NCBI GenBank assembly: GCA_022448425.1
Contig: JAKVCY010000063.1
Span: 1-64,000 of the forward strand
DNA from: Thalassotalea sp.
GTDB lineage: Bacteria > Pseudomonadota > Gammaproteobacteria > Enterobacterales > Alteromonadaceae
Length of the DNA: 64,000 nt
Direction: 5' to 3'
Part shown: positions 54,148 through 64,000 of the stretch, in pieces
Layout of the letters: every line of letters starts with the position of its first letter
How positions within the stretch are numbered: the first letter of the stretch is position 1
Program-made: the position numbers and the translations under genes
The notes under the pieces: model-generated
Seen by the model: only the letters and a program-made list of their open reading frames with translations
Databases searched by the model: none
What the model was told of the DNA's origin: nothing

Positions 54148-55938
54148 ATGAAACATATCCGAAATTTTTCCATTATTGCCCACATTGACCACGGTAAATC
54201 GACATTATCAGATCGATTGATTCAGCATTGTGGTGGTCTGTCCGATCGTGAGATGGAAGCGCAAGTTTTGGATAACATGGACCTTGAAAAAGAGCGCGGC
54301 ATTACCATCAAGGCGCAATCAGTAACCCTTGATTACAAGGCAAAAGATGGTGAAACCTATCAACTTAACTTCATCGATACCCCAGGGCACGTTGACTTTT
54401 CTTATGAAGTGTCACGTTCGCTTGCGTCTTGTGAAGGTGCATTATTGGTTGTTGATGCTGGCCAAGGTGTAGAAGCGCAGACGGTAGCTAACTGTTACAC
54501 AGCTATTGAAATGGACTTGGAAGTTCTTCCAATTCTAAACAAAATTGATTTACCACAAGCCGACCCAGAGCGTGTTTGTGAAGAAATTGAAGATATTATC
54601 GGTATTGATGCGACAGGTGCTGTGCCATGTTCAGCAAAAACAGGTATTGGTATTGAAGATGTTTTAGAGTGCATTGTTGAGAATATCCCAGCACCAGAGG
54701 GTGATCCAGATGCAAATCTTCAAGCGCTTATCATCGATTCGTGGTTCGACAACTACCAAGGCGTTGTATCACTAGTTCGTGTTATGAACGGTGAAGTGAA
54801 GAAAGGCGATAAAATGGTTGTTATGTCAACTGGCCAAACACACATCATCGATAAAGTGGGTATTTTCACGCCGAAGCAAACAGAGACTGGCGTATTAAAA
54901 ACGGGTGAAGTAGGTTTCATCATTGCGGGCATCAAAGAGATTCACGGTGCGCCGGTGGGTGATACCATTACCATTCATAAGAAAGAGGCTGAAGCGCCAC
55001 TTGCTGGTTTTAAGAAAGCACAACCACAGGTTTACGCAGGTATCTTCCCAATTAGTTCTGACGATTACGAAAGCTTCCGTGATGCGTTGAACAAGTTAAG
55101 CTTGAATGATGCTTCTCTTTTCTTCGAACCAGAGAACTCATCTGCACTAGGCTTTGGTTTCCGCGTTGGCTTCCTTGGCATGTTGCACATGGAAATCATC
55201 CAAGAGCGTTTAGCTCGTGAATACGACCTAGATCTTATCACTACGGCACCAACGGTAAATTACGAAGTAGAAACGACAAAAGGTGAGGTATTGTCGGTTG
55301 ATAACCCAGCAGACTTACCACCAGTTAACGAAATTGCGGAAATTCGTGAACCTATCGTTCAAGCGAATATTCTTGTGCCGCAAGAGCATTTAGGTAACGT
55401 TATTACACTGTGTATTGAAAAGCGTGGTGTACAGAAAGACATTATTTACCATGGTAACCAAGTCGCCGTTACTTATGAGCTACCTATGGCGGAAGTCGTG
55501 ATGGACTTCTTTGATAAATTGAAGTCGACCAGTCGTGGTTACGCATCACTTGATTATTACTTCATCCGCTTTGAAGCGTCAGATATGGTGCGTGCGGATG
55601 TCATGATTAATGGTGACCGCGTTGATGCTTTAGCTATGATCACTCACCGCAGTAACTCAGTAGCGCGTGGTCGCATGTTAGTTGAAAAATTACGTGAACT
55701 TATTCACCGCCAAATGTTTGATATCGCGATTCAAGCTGCTATTGGTAACAACATTATCGCTCGTACTACGGTTAAACAGTTGCGTAAGAACGTAACGGCG
55801 AAGTGTTATGGTGGTGACGTAAGTCGTAAGAAGAAATTACTACAAAAACAAAAAGAAGGTAAGAAACGCATGAAGCAAGTGGGTAATGTTGAAGTACCAC
55901 AAGAAGCGTTCTTAGCCGTACTAAAATTAGAGAATTAG
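54148..55938 (+). CDS. lepA: Elongation factor 4 (LepA)
   Basis: 596 residues. GTPase motifs [17 protein letters not shown] and NKIDLP, EF-G-like domains, and the LepA-only C-terminal domain (…[20 protein letters not shown]). It acts on the ribosome during stress or biogenesis. Between rseC and lepB, the conserved order. Confidence 0.97.
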   Translation: MKHIRNFSIIAHIDHGKSTLSDRLIQHCGGLSDREMEAQVLDNMDLEKERGITIKAQSVTLDYKAKDGETYQLNFIDTPGHVDFSYEVSRSLASCEGALLVVDAGQGVEAQTVANCYTAIEMDLEVLPILNKIDLPQADPERVCEEIEDIIGIDATGAVPCSAKTGIGIEDVLECIVENIPAPEGDPDANLQALIIDSWFDNYQGVVSLVRVMNGEVKKGDKMVVMSTGQTHIIDKVGIFTPKQTETGVLKTGEVGFIIAGIKEIHGAPVGDTITIHKKEAEAPLAGFKKAQPQVYAGIFPISSDDYESFRDALNKLSLNDASLFFEPENSSALGFGFRVGFLGMLHMEIIQERLAREYDLDLITTAPTVNYEVETTKGEVLSVDNPADLPPVNEIAEIREPIVQANILVPQEHLGNVITLCIEKRGVQKDIIYHGNQVAVTYELPMAEVVMDFFDKLKSTSRGYASLDYYFIRFEASDMVRADVMINGDRVDALAMITHRSNSVARGRMLVEKLRELIHRQMFDIAIQAAIGNNIIARTTVKQLRKNVTAKCYGGDVSRKKKLLQKQKEGKKRMKQVGNVEVPQEAFLAVLKLEN

Positions 55939-55945
55939 GACCTTC

Positions 55946-56878
55946 ATGGCTGTTTATTTTTCATTATTCCTTGTTGTTGTTACGTTAGTAACCGGTATTG
56001 TTTGGCTTGCTGATAAGTTCTACTTAGCACCACAACGCAAACTCAAACTTGCTGACGCTATGGCGGAAAGCGATGCGGAGCTATCAGAAGATGTCAAAGC
56101 GAAAATCGAGGAACCGTCTGCACTCGTTGATACTGCAGTACAAATTTTCCCTGTTATCGCATTTGTACTCGTATTGCGTTCATTCCTTTATGAACCGTTC
56201 CAAATACCTTCTGGGTCGATGATGCCAACACTACTTGATGGCGACTTCATCTTGGTGAATAAGTTTAATTACGGCCTAAAAGATCCGGTTGCTCGCAATA
56301 AGTTTGTGGATGTTGGTTTACCTGAGCGTGGCGACATAGTGGTATTTAAGTACCCAGTTGATGAACGTATCGATTACATCAAGCGTGTTATTGGCGTGCC
56401 AGGCGATCGCATTATCTACCGCAATAAATCTTTGTATGTTAAGCCTGCTTGCCAGCCAACTGATGCAGCATGCCCTGAGTTTGAGCAAGTTGTTCAGGAT
56501 TTTGAAGCTAAAGGCGAGTACATGGATGGGGGTCGCGAGCTAACGCGATTTACGTCAAATATGCCTAATAAACGTCACGAAATCTTAGTGAATACTTATA
56601 CATTGCCAAGAACTGCACATTATTTCAGGCAGCCGGGGACACAGCGTGATGAGTTTGTTGTACCACAAGGGCAGTACTTCGTTATGGGCGATAACCGAGA
56701 TAATAGCTTAGATGGTCGATTCTGGGGTTTTGTGCCAGAAGAGAATCTAGTTGGCGAGGCTGTCGCGATCTGGATGAGTTTTGCGTTTGAACGCGGTGAA
56801 GAAAGCTGGGTGCCAGATTGGATGCCAAGCTGGATTCCTTCATCAGTTCGTTTTTCACGTATCGGTGGAATTGAGTAG
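55946..56878 (+). CDS. lepB: Signal peptidase I
   Basis: 310 residues. Two N-terminal membrane segments (about 2-22 and 63-80) and the catalytic pair Ser91 (PSGSMMPTL) and Lys146 (DYIKRVIG). It cuts signal peptides in the inner membrane. Starts 7 bases after lepA and ends in an overlap (TAGTG) with rnc. Confidence 0.96.
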   Translation: MAVYFSLFLVVVTLVTGIVWLADKFYLAPQRKLKLADAMAESDAELSEDVKAKIEEPSALVDTAVQIFPVIAFVLVLRSFLYEPFQIPSGSMMPTLLDGDFILVNKFNYGLKDPVARNKFVDVGLPERGDIVVFKYPVDERIDYIKRVIGVPGDRIIYRNKSLYVKPACQPTDAACPEFEQVVQDFEAKGEYMDGGRELTRFTSNMPNKRHEILVNTYTLPRTAHYFRQPGTQRDEFVVPQGQYFVMGDNRDNSLDGRFWGFVPEENLVGEAVAIWMSFAFERGEESWVPDWMPSWIPSSVRFSRIGGIE

Positions 56879-57573
56879 TGATTAGAAATACGCCAGAAGC
56901 GCTTGTGCGATTAAGCAAGCGAATAGGCTATCAGTTTAAACAGCAGTCTATACTCATACAGGCGCTTACTCATCGTAGTGCAAAAGGTGAGCACAACGAA
57001 AGATTAGAGTTCTTAGGAGATTCTATTCTTGGTTTTGTCATTGCTGAGCAACTTTTCCAGCAGTTTCCTAAAGTGAGCGAAGGCGATCTAACCCGCATGC
57101 GCTCAAGCTTAGTTCGCGGTGTAACGTTGGCAGAAATGGCTCGAGATTTTAAATTAGGTGAGCACCTCATCTTGGGACCAGGTGAGAAGAAGAGTGGTGG
57201 TCATCGACGCGACTCCATTCTTGAAGATGCTGTCGAAGCGATCATCGGCGCGATTTACCTTGATTCAGACATCGAGAATTGTAAAACGTTAGTGCTAAAG
57301 TGGTTCTCACCGCGTCTGAGTGAAATTAAGCCGGGTATCACGCAAAAGGACCCTAAAACTCGTTTACAGGAATATTTGCAGGCAAGGAAGATCCCACTAC
57401 CAAATTACGAAGTGATTGATATTAAAGGTCAGTCACATGATCAAGAATTTACCGTCAAGTGCAGTACGGACATTACCGCTGAAGATATTGTTACTAAGGG
57501 AACTAGTCGCCGTAAAGCTGAGCAAGCTGCAGCAGAAAAAGTATTGGAGATAATCACCAATGACAGCAACTAA
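56878..57573 (+). CDS. rnc: Ribonuclease III
   Basis: 231 residues with a GTG start overlapping lepB. The signature [13 protein letters not shown] and the acidic metal residues are intact, followed by a double-stranded RNA-binding domain ([11 protein letters not shown]). It cleaves rRNA precursors and mRNA duplexes. Overlaps era by 14 bases. Confidence 0.96.
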   Translation: MIRNTPEALVRLSKRIGYQFKQQSILIQALTHRSAKGEHNERLEFLGDSILGFVIAEQLFQQFPKVSEGDLTRMRSSLVRGVTLAEMARDFKLGEHLILGPGEKKSGGHRRDSILEDAVEAIIGAIYLDSDIENCKTLVLKWFSPRLSEIKPGITQKDPKTRLQEYLQARKIPLPNYEVIDIKGQSHDQEFTVKCSTDITAEDIVTKGTSRRKAEQAAAEKVLEIITNDSN

Positions 57574-58471
57574 CCCTCATTGTGGCCTGATTGCCATTGT
57601 TGGCAGACCTAATGTCGGTAAGTCAACGTTACTTAACAGCTTACTTGGCCAAAAAGTTAGTATTACATCACGTAAACCACAAACGACTCGTCATCGTATT
57701 CTAGGTATATTGACGGAAGACAATCACCAAGCGGTACTTGTTGACACTCCAGGCTTACATTCAGAAGAAAAGCGCGCGATTAACCGATTAATGAACAGAG
57801 CTGCGAGCAGTTCTATCGCGGAAGTGGAACTCATTGTATTCCTTGTAGAAGGAACACATTGGACTGCGGATGATGAGCTTGTACTTAAGAAAATTAAGCA
57901 AAGTGGTGTACCTTGTATTCTTTGTATCAACAAGATTGATAACGTTCAGGATAAAGAAGCTTTACTGCCGCATTTACAAAAACTTGGGGCAATGCACGAG
58001 TTTAAAGAAATAGTCCCTATTTCAGCATCGAAAGGTGACAATGTAAAAAAGATCAAAACTCTCTGTTTTGAAGCATTACCAGAAAGTGATTTTTGGTTCC
58101 CTGAGGACTACATTACAGATCGTTCAAGCCGTTTTATGGCATCAGAAATTATGCGTGAAAAGTTAATGCGCTTCACAGGTGACGAGTTACCTTATTCAAC
58201 GACAGTTGAGATAGAGCAGTTCAAGCAGGATGCAAAAGGTGTATTACATATAAATGCGCTGGTGCTTGTTGAGCGAAATAGCCAGAAGCGTATGGTTATT
58301 GGTAATAAAGGCGAGAGATTGAAAACGATTGGTCAGGAAGCGCGACGTGATATGCAAGAGCTGTTTGGTCAGCAAGTGTTTCTTGAAACATGGGTGAAAG
58401 TTAAATCTGGTTGGGCAGATGACGAACGTGCACTTCGCAGCCTTGGTTATGGTGATGATTATTCAGGCTAG
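57560..58471 (+). CDS. era: GTPase Era
   Basis: 303 residues. G1 [10 protein letters not shown]3 DTPG and G4 NKID, then a C-terminal KH domain with [13 protein letters not shown]. It binds the 3' end of 16S rRNA for 30S assembly. Its ATG lies inside the end of rnc, so translation is coupled. Confidence 0.97.
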   Translation: MTATNPHCGLIAIVGRPNVGKSTLLNSLLGQKVSITSRKPQTTRHRILGILTEDNHQAVLVDTPGLHSEEKRAINRLMNRAASSSIAEVELIVFLVEGTHWTADDELVLKKIKQSGVPCILCINKIDNVQDKEALLPHLQKLGAMHEFKEIVPISASKGDNVKKIKTLCFEALPESDFWFPEDYITDRSSRFMASEIMREKLMRFTGDELPYSTTVEIEQFKQDAKGVLHINALVLVERNSQKRMVIGNKGERLKTIGQEARRDMQELFGQQVFLETWVKVKSGWADDERALRSLGYGDDYSG

Positions 58472-58479
58472 GCGTTGAA

Positions 58480-59154
58480 TTGTTTCCTATAGAGCAGGCT
58501 GCATATTTACTTCATAGTAGACCGTACCAAGAGCATAAGGTCTTGGTTGAGTTTTTAACGCAAGATGAAGGAAAAGTCGCTGCCGTTGCATATGCAGGCA
58601 AGACGCAAAAGTCGAATAAGAAAGCATTACTCCAACCTTTTATTCCCCTTAACATCAGTTTTAAAGGTAAGCATCAATTAAAGTCGCTTACCTTAATTGA
58701 GGCCACATCAAAGTCCTCAGTCCTTAATGGGCAGGCGCTTTATTGCGGTTTCTATATCAACGAGCTGCTGGTGCGTCTATTACCCGAAACTGTGCCAGCT
58801 CCGGCCATATATGAGCGCTATTCAGCAGCATTGAATGCATTAGCCAGTGGACATAGTTTAGAGCCTATTTTGCGCCAATTTGAATTGGCTTTGCTCGACG
58901 AGTTGGGACTTTCCCTAGATTTCTCTCAAGTGTCGCAGTGTGCTAGTGACTTTATTGCGTTCGATTTTGAGCAAGGATTTTATTCGGTTGCCAATGAGGC
59001 ACAAGGTTATAAAAAATCACTATTACTCGGCTTAGGTGATTCCCATTACGACAACCCTGAAGTGTTGTTAACGGCAAAACGATTAATGAGGCAATTGATT
59101 AATCAGTTACTTGGTAACAAGCCTCTTAATAGCCGTAAGTTATTTGAAAAGTGA
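58480..59154 (+). CDS. recO: DNA repair protein RecO
   Basis: 224 residues from TTG 58480. An N-terminal OB fold ([34 protein letters not shown]) and the C-terminal zinc-less helical part. Recombination mediator of the RecFOR pathway. Follows era with 8 bases, as in many gammaproteobacteria. The TTG start is the only plausible one in frame. Confidence 0.94.
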   Translation: MFPIEQAAYLLHSRPYQEHKVLVEFLTQDEGKVAAVAYAGKTQKSNKKALLQPFIPLNISFKGKHQLKSLTLIEATSKSSVLNGQALYCGFYINELLVRLLPETVPAPAIYERYSAALNALASGHSLEPILRQFELALLDELGLSLDFSQVSQCASDFIAFDFEQGFYSVANEAQGYKKSLLLGLGDSHYDNPEVLLTAKRLMRQLINQLLGNKPLNSRKLFEK

Positions 59155-59164
59155 GATATCAATT

Positions 59165-59896
59165 ATGAAGGACATTTTACTCGGCGTTAACGTTGATCAC
59201 ATTGCCACATTGCGTCAAGCGCGTGGCACAACATATCCAGACCCGGTGCATGCTGCGAGCGTAGCTGAACATGCTGGTGCTGACGGTATTACTATTCACC
59301 TAAGAGAAGACCGCCGTCATATTCAAGATCGCGATGTTTATGTAATGAAAGAGACACTGCAAACACGTATGAATTTAGAGATGGCTGTTACCCATGAAAT
59401 GCTAGATATTGCGTGTGAAGTAAAGCCAGTATTTTGCTGTTTAGTGCCAGAAAAGCGTGAAGAATTGACTACCGAAGGTGGTTTAGACGTCGCAGGGCAG
59501 TTGGAAAAAGTAACCGCAGCGACTAAAAGGCTGGCTGACGAGAACATTTTAGTTAGTTTATTCATTGATGCAGAGACAGAACAAATTGATGCGGCAAAGG
59601 CTGCGGGCGCGCCATACATTGAAATTCACACGGGCCAATATGCTGAAGCAGAAACGGAAGAAGCGCAAGCGAAGGAGCTTGAACGTCTCACTAAGGGTAT
59701 CGAGTATGCTGCTAGTATTGGTCTTAAGGTCAATGCGGGCCATGGCCTTCACTATCATAACGTAAAACCAATTGCAGCTATTCCTGAAATTATTGAGCTG
59801 AATATTGGTCATGCTATTATCGCTCGAGCGGCTATTGATGGATTAGAAAAGGCAACACGCGATATGAAACGCCTGATGCTTGAGGCAAGAGCTTAG
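59165..59896 (+). CDS. pdxJ: Pyridoxine 5'-phosphate synthase
   Basis: 243 residues from ATG 59165. Starts [24 protein letters not shown], the family signature, with later HLREDRRHI and VNAGHGLHY. It condenses 1-deoxyxylulose-5-phosphate with 3-amino-2-oxopropyl phosphate in vitamin B6 synthesis. Stop overlaps the acpS GTG (TAGTG). Confidence 0.97.
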   Translation: MKDILLGVNVDHIATLRQARGTTYPDPVHAASVAEHAGADGITIHLREDRRHIQDRDVYVMKETLQTRMNLEMAVTHEMLDIACEVKPVFCCLVPEKREELTTEGGLDVAGQLEKVTAATKRLADENILVSLFIDAETEQIDAAKAAGAPYIEIHTGQYAEAETEEAQAKELERLTKGIEYAASIGLKVNAGHGLHYHNVKPIAAIPEIIELNIGHAIIARAAIDGLEKATRDMKRLMLEARA

Positions 59897-60279
59897 TGTC
59901 TGTTGTAGGTGTCGGTACTGACATTGTTGAAGTCTCGCGTATCGCTCAAATGGCTGAGGGTGCGAAAGTTCGATTAGCTCGGCGAGTGTTAACTGCAGTA
60001 GAGCTAGAACAATACCAAGCACATAGCCAGCCTGACCATTTTTTGGCGAAGCGTTGGGCAGCCAAAGAAGCTGCTGCTAAGTCGCTAGGTACAGGCATTG
60101 CTGCTGGGGTGTCATTTCAACATTTTCATATCGATAATGACGAATTTGGCGCGCCACATTTAATGCTGACTGATGTGGCATTGACCAAAGCCTCAGAGAA
60201 AGGTGCCGATAATTGGCATATCTCTATATCTGATGAAAAACATTACGCGTTAGCATTTGTTGTTTTATCTAAGCGCTAG
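59896..60279 (+). CDS. acpS: Holo-[acyl-carrier-protein] synthase
   Basis: 127 residues, GTG start overlapping pdxJ. GVGTDIVEVSRI and FLAKRWAAKEAAAKSLGTG are the family motifs with the metal-binding Asp and Glu. It attaches phosphopantetheine to ACP. Last gene of the operon. Confidence 0.96.
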   Translation: MSVVGVGTDIVEVSRIAQMAEGAKVRLARRVLTAVELEQYQAHSQPDHFLAKRWAAKEAAAKSLGTGIAAGVSFQHFHIDNDEFGAPHLMLTDVALTKASEKGADNWHISISDEKHYALAFVVLSKR

Positions 60280-60625
60280 GGGCTAGAAAACAAACCTTCT
60301 TTTTGGTTGATGTTTAACATGCTACATCAACCAAAGAACACCTCATTATCATGCGAACTCGGTTATTTAAGTAGCGCTAAGTTGGTGATTTAGGTTAACG
60401 AGTCGCAGCTAATTTTCTCTTTTTTCTCTTTCGTTTTCCACTTTCTTTTTTGGTTCTTTTCCTGTTTCTACAGGTATTATAAGGCGGTTATTGGTGTAGA
60501 AAAATCAAGCTATTGCGGAGTCGTTTGCACGATAATAAACAAAAGTTCCTTTTCTAACTGGTGAACAATATTTGTTCAGCTATACTTTAATTAGGCGTTC
60601 TGACAGTTTGAGAAGGGATGTAGTT
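60280..60625. other. Gene-free interval with hairpin and pyrimidine tract
   Basis: A 12-base inverted repeat TTTGGTTGATGT (60302-60313) / ACATCAACCAAA (60324-60335) follows acpS and may end the operon transcript. From about 60413 to 60468 the plus strand is almost all T and C (TTTTCTCTTTTTTCTCTTTC…), and CCTGT-TTCT-ACAGG (60461-60474) closes it. No ORF is credible. Confidence 0.6.
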
Positions 60626-60874
60626 ATGCAAACCGAAAGAAGGGCATTAATAGAGAGACGAGGTGAGCAGCCTGAGCACTCAGTTTGGTGGTCGAGGCTA
60701 TCTTTAGCGCAAAAATTCTCTGCGAGCAGTTTAGGCAAGTTTGGTTACGAGCTTCAGTTTGTTCGCAGCAGTGAGGCGGGTCGTCTAGCTGTGCTTACCT
60801 GTAAAGGTGGTATTGCAACAATCTCTGAAGACGGCGATATAGACACATCTCCAGACATTGTTATTCGAGATTAA
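60626..60874 (+). CDS. Unknown small protein
   Basis: 82 residues from ATG 60626, with GGGATG upstream. Starts MQTERRALIERRGEQ; the middle is LSLAQKFSASSLGKFGYELQFVRSS and the end GGIATISEDGDIDTSPDIVIRD. No signal peptide, membrane segment or family I recognise. It is convergent with barA, 13 bases from it. Confidence 0.72.
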   Translation: MQTERRALIERRGEQPEHSVWWSRLSLAQKFSASSLGKFGYELQFVRSSEAGRLAVLTCKGGIATISEDGDIDTSPDIVIRD

Positions 60875-60887
60875 CTAACCGTAAAGG

Positions 60888-63671
60888 TTACACATCTTCG
60901 AGCATTTCAACGTCACTAATAACTCTTGGCGCTTCTTCGAGCACACATTCCATTCGCTCAAATAGCTCAAAAAATTCCGGCTCTAAATCATCTAAAGTGT
61001 GTTGCTGTTTTAATTGTGTTTCAATCTGCTGTGCAACTTTCCCTAAAGCTGGCACACCAGTGTAACAGCATGCACCGTTTAGTTTGTGTATCAACATTTG
61101 CGCCTGTTCGTTATCTTGACAGGTGATCGCATCCTCTATTTGCTGTTTTAATTCGGGTAAGCTTTTCACTAGGCCAGACAGCATATCTTTAGCTAGGTGG
61201 ACTTTATTACCGGTGCGTGACAAGGCAAGTTGCCAGTCGATTGCCTCTGCTTGTATATCAATTGTCTTACTCACTGCTACAAATTGCGCTGCAATGGTTG
61301 GCGCACTGAGTAAATCCAAGTCACAGTATTCATAAATAGTGTGTTTTAGCATGGTTTCATCGATTGGTTTAGTCATGTAAGAGCTAAAACCTTCAGTGAG
61401 GAGTTTTTCTTTCTCTCCACTCAGAGCGTGTGCTGTTACTGCAATAATAGGTGTTTGATCGTTGAAGGTACTGGATTTGATATGGCCTAACGCCGTCACA
61501 CCATCCATCACTGGCATCTGGATATCCATAAATATCAACGCAAACTTCTCACTTTTGCAAAGCATCAGGGCTTCTTCACCATTACTCGCGGTAATCACTT
61601 CCTGAACTTGCTCTGATAACAGTGCTTTGATTAATTTTAAGTTTGCTTCGTTGTCGTCGACAGCTAGTACTTTAATCGGCACTTTTTGGTCAACAGTCTG
61701 TGCGGTAATTGCCAACGGTGTGTTGTCAGCTGGTGATAAGGCTTTGGCAAGCCTTGCTGGTGTGAGAGGCTTACTCAGGCAACTTGCAGCACCACTTGCC
61801 ACCAGCGCTTCTTGTAGGTTAGGCGAATTGCTATTAATTGCTAAGTGTACTGAGCCGACTTTTTCTTTGAGTGTAACAATGAGAGCTTTTAAATCAGCAA
61901 GCGATGCTGGCGTTACGTCGTGACTAATAAGCGCGTAATCGTAACTCTCTTGTTGCTCTATCGCATTACTAAGCTCAGCTAAGCTTTCAATAGGCATTAC
62001 TGTCATTTGCCAGCTTGATAACAAATCGCTGGTGGCTATGCGCCCGTGAGTGTGAGGCTCTAGATATAATATTGATTTATCGGCAAGCTCATTTACCTGG
62101 ATTGGTTGAGTAAGCGATACAGGATTAATTTCACATTCGAAGGTAAACCAGAATGTTGAGCCTCGACGTTCTTCACTGATAAATCCAATGTCGCCCGTCA
62201 TTTCTCTAGCTAGCCGTTGCGAGATAACCAAGCCCAGCCCTGTACCGCCATAAAGGCGAGTAACACTCTTATCTGCTTGTCCAAAGGCCTCGAAGATAGT
62301 CTGCTGCTGCTCGGTATTCATCCCGATACCTGTATCAACAACGGTGACCTTAAATACTGCGCTGTTGTCTTCTAACCTATCAGTATCAACGTCAATACAC
62401 ACAGAACCTTTTTCTGTAAATTTGATCGCGTTGTTGGCTAAGTTGATGAGTACCTGCTTGATTCTCATTGCATCGCCGATCAATGAGTCAGGTAAGTGTT
62501 GAGCGATACGAAGCGACAGTTCGATATTTTTCTTATGAGCACTTGGTGCCAATAACGTTAGTGTTTCTTCTAATGATTCACGCAGCGCAAATGGAATATT
62601 TTCAATGACCATTTTACCGGCATCGAGTTTTGAGAAATCTAGAATATCATTGATGATTGCCAATAAGTTGTTTGCTGAACGTTCAATGGTTTGAAGGTAG
62701 TCGCGTTGTGTTTCGGTCAGCGGTGTTTTTAGTACCTGACGGGTAAAGCCGATGACACCATTGAGCGGTGTTCGGAGCTCGTGACTCATATTGGCTAAGA
62801 ACTCAGACTTAACTTTGTTGGCTTCTTGCGCTTTTCTTTTGGCAATATCAAGTTCAACGTTTTGTATTTCGAACTGTTCTAAACTCTCGCGTAAATCGAC
62901 AGTCGCTTGGTCGACGCTTCGTTGCATTTCGTCATGGTAATCACCAAGGCTTTGTGCCATTGCGTTAATACCATTTTTTAGGAAATTAAGCTCACCAATT
63001 AATTGTCCACTTACTCGGCTTTCTAGCTTGCCTTCTCGAATACGGTCTACCGCTTGTACCATTGAGTTAACAGGCCTTGTTACGTTCTTAATCATTCTCA
63101 GTGCGAAGATGGCACTTATTAGCGAACCAAAAAAGACTATGGCTAGTGCGATAATTAGCTGGCTTTGTTGTTGAAACCCTACCTGGTTACGGTCTACTTG
63201 GATGGTGATATAGCCAAGTGCGTTGTCATAAACACCGCGGGGGGTTAGTTGCTGAGTTTCATTGAAAATAGGGGCTCGAAATATTGAATACTTTCCCGAT
63301 TCTTCAACAGTTGTTTGTGCTGGCATGACTTGACCTGGTTTCAGTCGCATCATACCGATATCACCGTGGTAAGCGCTGGTAACGAAGATTTGATTATCGG
63401 CAGTGAAGATGGTGATATTTTTAATGATATCAGAATGGTTTCGATGAACGGTGCCAATAAGCCTGCGCAGAATCTCTCGATCCTTTTCCAGAATAGGGTC
63501 AACGGCAACAATCGCAATAGGTTCGAGGATACTTTGCGCGCGAACGCCCAGAACACTGTCGAGTTCGACATAGCGGTTATAGGAAAAGTAACCACCGATA
63601 CCTAGGCCTATAAATGTCGTCGGTACAATGGTAAGTAATACAACCCAGTCTTTAAGACTTATTTTCTGCAT
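60888..63671 (-). CDS. barA: Hybrid sensor histidine kinase BarA
   Basis: 927 residues from ATG 63671 (a longer frame exists upstream but lacks BarA features). Membrane helix about 9-30, a periplasmic sensor with ILEPIAIVAVDPI, a second helix about 171-192, HAMP, kinase His297 (MSHELRTPLNG), ATPase boxes (NLANNAIKF, GTGLGLVIS), receiver Asp716 (FMDIQMPVMDG) and Hpt His862 (IHKLNGACCY). It phosphorylates UvrY/GacA-type regulators that control CsrA-binding sRNAs. Divergent from rlmD as in E. coli. Confidence 0.95.
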   Translation of the reverse strand: MQKISLKDWVVLLTIVPTTFIGLGIGGYFSYNRYVELDSVLGVRAQSILEPIAIVAVDPILEKDREILRRLIGTVHRNHSDIIKNITIFTADNQIFVTSAYHGDIGMMRLKPGQVMPAQTTVEESGKYSIFRAPIFNETQQLTPRGVYDNALGYITIQVDRNQVGFQQQSQLIIALAIVFFGSLISAIFALRMIKNVTRPVNSMVQAVDRIREGKLESRVSGQLIGELNFLKNGINAMAQSLGDYHDEMQRSVDQATVDLRESLEQFEIQNVELDIAKRKAQEANKVKSEFLANMSHELRTPLNGVIGFTRQVLKTPLTETQRDYLQTIERSANNLLAIINDILDFSKLDAGKMVIENIPFALRESLEETLTLLAPSAHKKNIELSLRIAQHLPDSLIGDAMRIKQVLINLANNAIKFTEKGSVCIDVDTDRLEDNSAVFKVTVVDTGIGMNTEQQQTIFEAFGQADKSVTRLYGGTGLGLVISQRLAREMTGDIGFISEERRGSTFWFTFECEINPVSLTQPIQVNELADKSILYLEPHTHGRIATSDLLSSWQMTVMPIESLAELSNAIEQQESYDYALISHDVTPASLADLKALIVTLKEKVGSVHLAINSNSPNLQEALVASGAASCLSKPLTPARLAKALSPADNTPLAITAQTVDQKVPIKVLAVDDNEANLKLIKALLSEQVQEVITASNGEEALMLCKSEKFALIFMDIQMPVMDGVTALGHIKSSTFNDQTPIIAVTAHALSGEKEKLLTEGFSSYMTKPIDETMLKHTIYEYCDLDLLSAPTIAAQFVAVSKTIDIQAEAIDWQLALSRTGNKVHLAKDMLSGLVKSLPELKQQIEDAITCQDNEQAQMLIHKLNGACCYTGVPALGKVAQQIETQLKQQHTLDDLEPEFFELFERMECVLEEAPRVISDVEMLEDV

Positions 63672-63771
63672 TTTTCCGCGCGGCTTTAGTGTAAGATCCT
63701 TTGTTTCTATTGCTATGATGGCATATCGCCATACAAATTTGTAGCGAACTTTTCTGTTGGGGCTTAGCTTT

Positions 63772-64000
63772 ATGGCAAAAATTTTCAAAGGTGTTAAATC
63801 GGCAGGGCAGGGCAAGGGGCCTAGTAGCGCCAATTTGATTGGTAAAGTGATTAACCTTGAAATAGAGCGCCTTGATATTAACGGCGTCGGTGTCGGTAAA
63901 TATCAAAAGAAATCAGTGTTTGTTGAAAATAGCCTTGTGGGCGAGAAAGTCGCAGCAAAGGTGTTGGAGCAAAACAGCAAATTTATTAAAGCGAAAGCGC
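63772..64000 (+). CDS. rlmD: 23S rRNA (uracil(1939)-C5)-methyltransferase, N-terminus
   Basis: The gene starts at ATG 63772 and runs off the window after 76 codons. The visible part is a TRAM-domain start (VINLEIERLDINGVGVGKYQKKSVFVENSLVGEKV). In RlmD this is followed by Cys residues of the Fe-S cluster and the SAM domain, not visible here. Place beside barA supports RlmD. Confidence 0.88.
   Translation, partial: MAKIFKGVKSAGQGKGPSSANLIGKVINLEIERLDINGVGVGKYQKKSVFVENSLVGEKVAAKVLEQNSKFIKAKA

Noticed and set aside
1-64000. CRISPR arrays, prophage, toxin-antitoxin pairs, integrons
   Set aside because: No regularly spaced repeats, phage structural genes or TA pairs were seen. The sdhE-ygfX pair has been reported as TA-like, but is better viewed as housekeeping.

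Overview
The window looks like chromosome of a marine gammaproteobacterium of the Alteromonadales, closest in feel to Colwelliaceae (Thalassotalea/Colwellia type). This is inferred from protein style, the low-to-moderate GC, and gene order (barA divergent from rlmD; rpoE-rseABC-lepA-lepB-rnc-era-recO-pdxJ-acpS; fldB/dsbC/recJ/prfB/lysS). No database search was possible.

Layout. 1-731: a cut-off transposase start, probably IS1595-like, and a gene-free stretch with inverted repeats. 732-9720: a periplasmic M16 metallopeptidase, tRNA-Ser(GCT) and tRNA-Arg(ACG), the sodium-pumping oxaloacetate decarboxylase operon oadGAB, pdxH and an exported M20 amidohydrolase. 10307-14836: a complete but decayed periplasmic nitrate reductase operon (napEFDABC, minus strand), in which only napB is clearly intact. 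15081-25377: tmcA, a lipoprotein M3 peptidase, a Fur-box-centred divergent locus (two small unknown proteins against an ABC-2 exporter), a DUF6942-like gene, a DUF3545 gene, tal and yaaA. 25638-37149 is the accessory part: the TIGR03546/TIGR03545 pair, a broken VOC gene with a heptanucleotide repeat, an alpha/beta-hydrolase-OsmC fusion, grxC, an unknown exported protein, an AraC gene with a premature stop, a CCXG/PEP-CTERM-like surface protein, srmB, and an aldehyde dehydrogenase and AraC regulator that a deletion has fused end to end. 37169-64000 is conserved core: fldB, dsbC, recJ, prfB (with its programmed frameshift), lysS, a TonB-domain protein, two small membrane/DUF1232 proteins, an FKBP isomerase, ygfZ, sdhE-ygfX, nadB, the sigma-E operon, lepA to acpS, barA, and the start of rlmD.

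How the genes work together. oadGAB turns oxaloacetate decarboxylation into sodium export. rpoE-rseABC is the envelope-stress sensor and carries its own sigma-E-like promoter. lepB-rnc-era-recO-pdxJ-acpS is a tightly overlapping housekeeping operon. The nap genes would have formed a quinol-to-nitrate electron path (NapC-NapB-NapA), but NapA and NapC are interrupted, so I infer that periplasmic nitrate respiration through this locus is lost.

The main theme is gene decay: eight loci are disrupted (napF, napD, napA, napC, a VOC gene, two AraC regulators, an aldehyde dehydrogenase) among otherwise intact core genes. I found no CRISPR array, prophage, toxin-antitoxin pair or recognisable defence island, and no convincing new multi-gene system. 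The best candidate for something undescribed is the Fur-box locus at 20029-22267.
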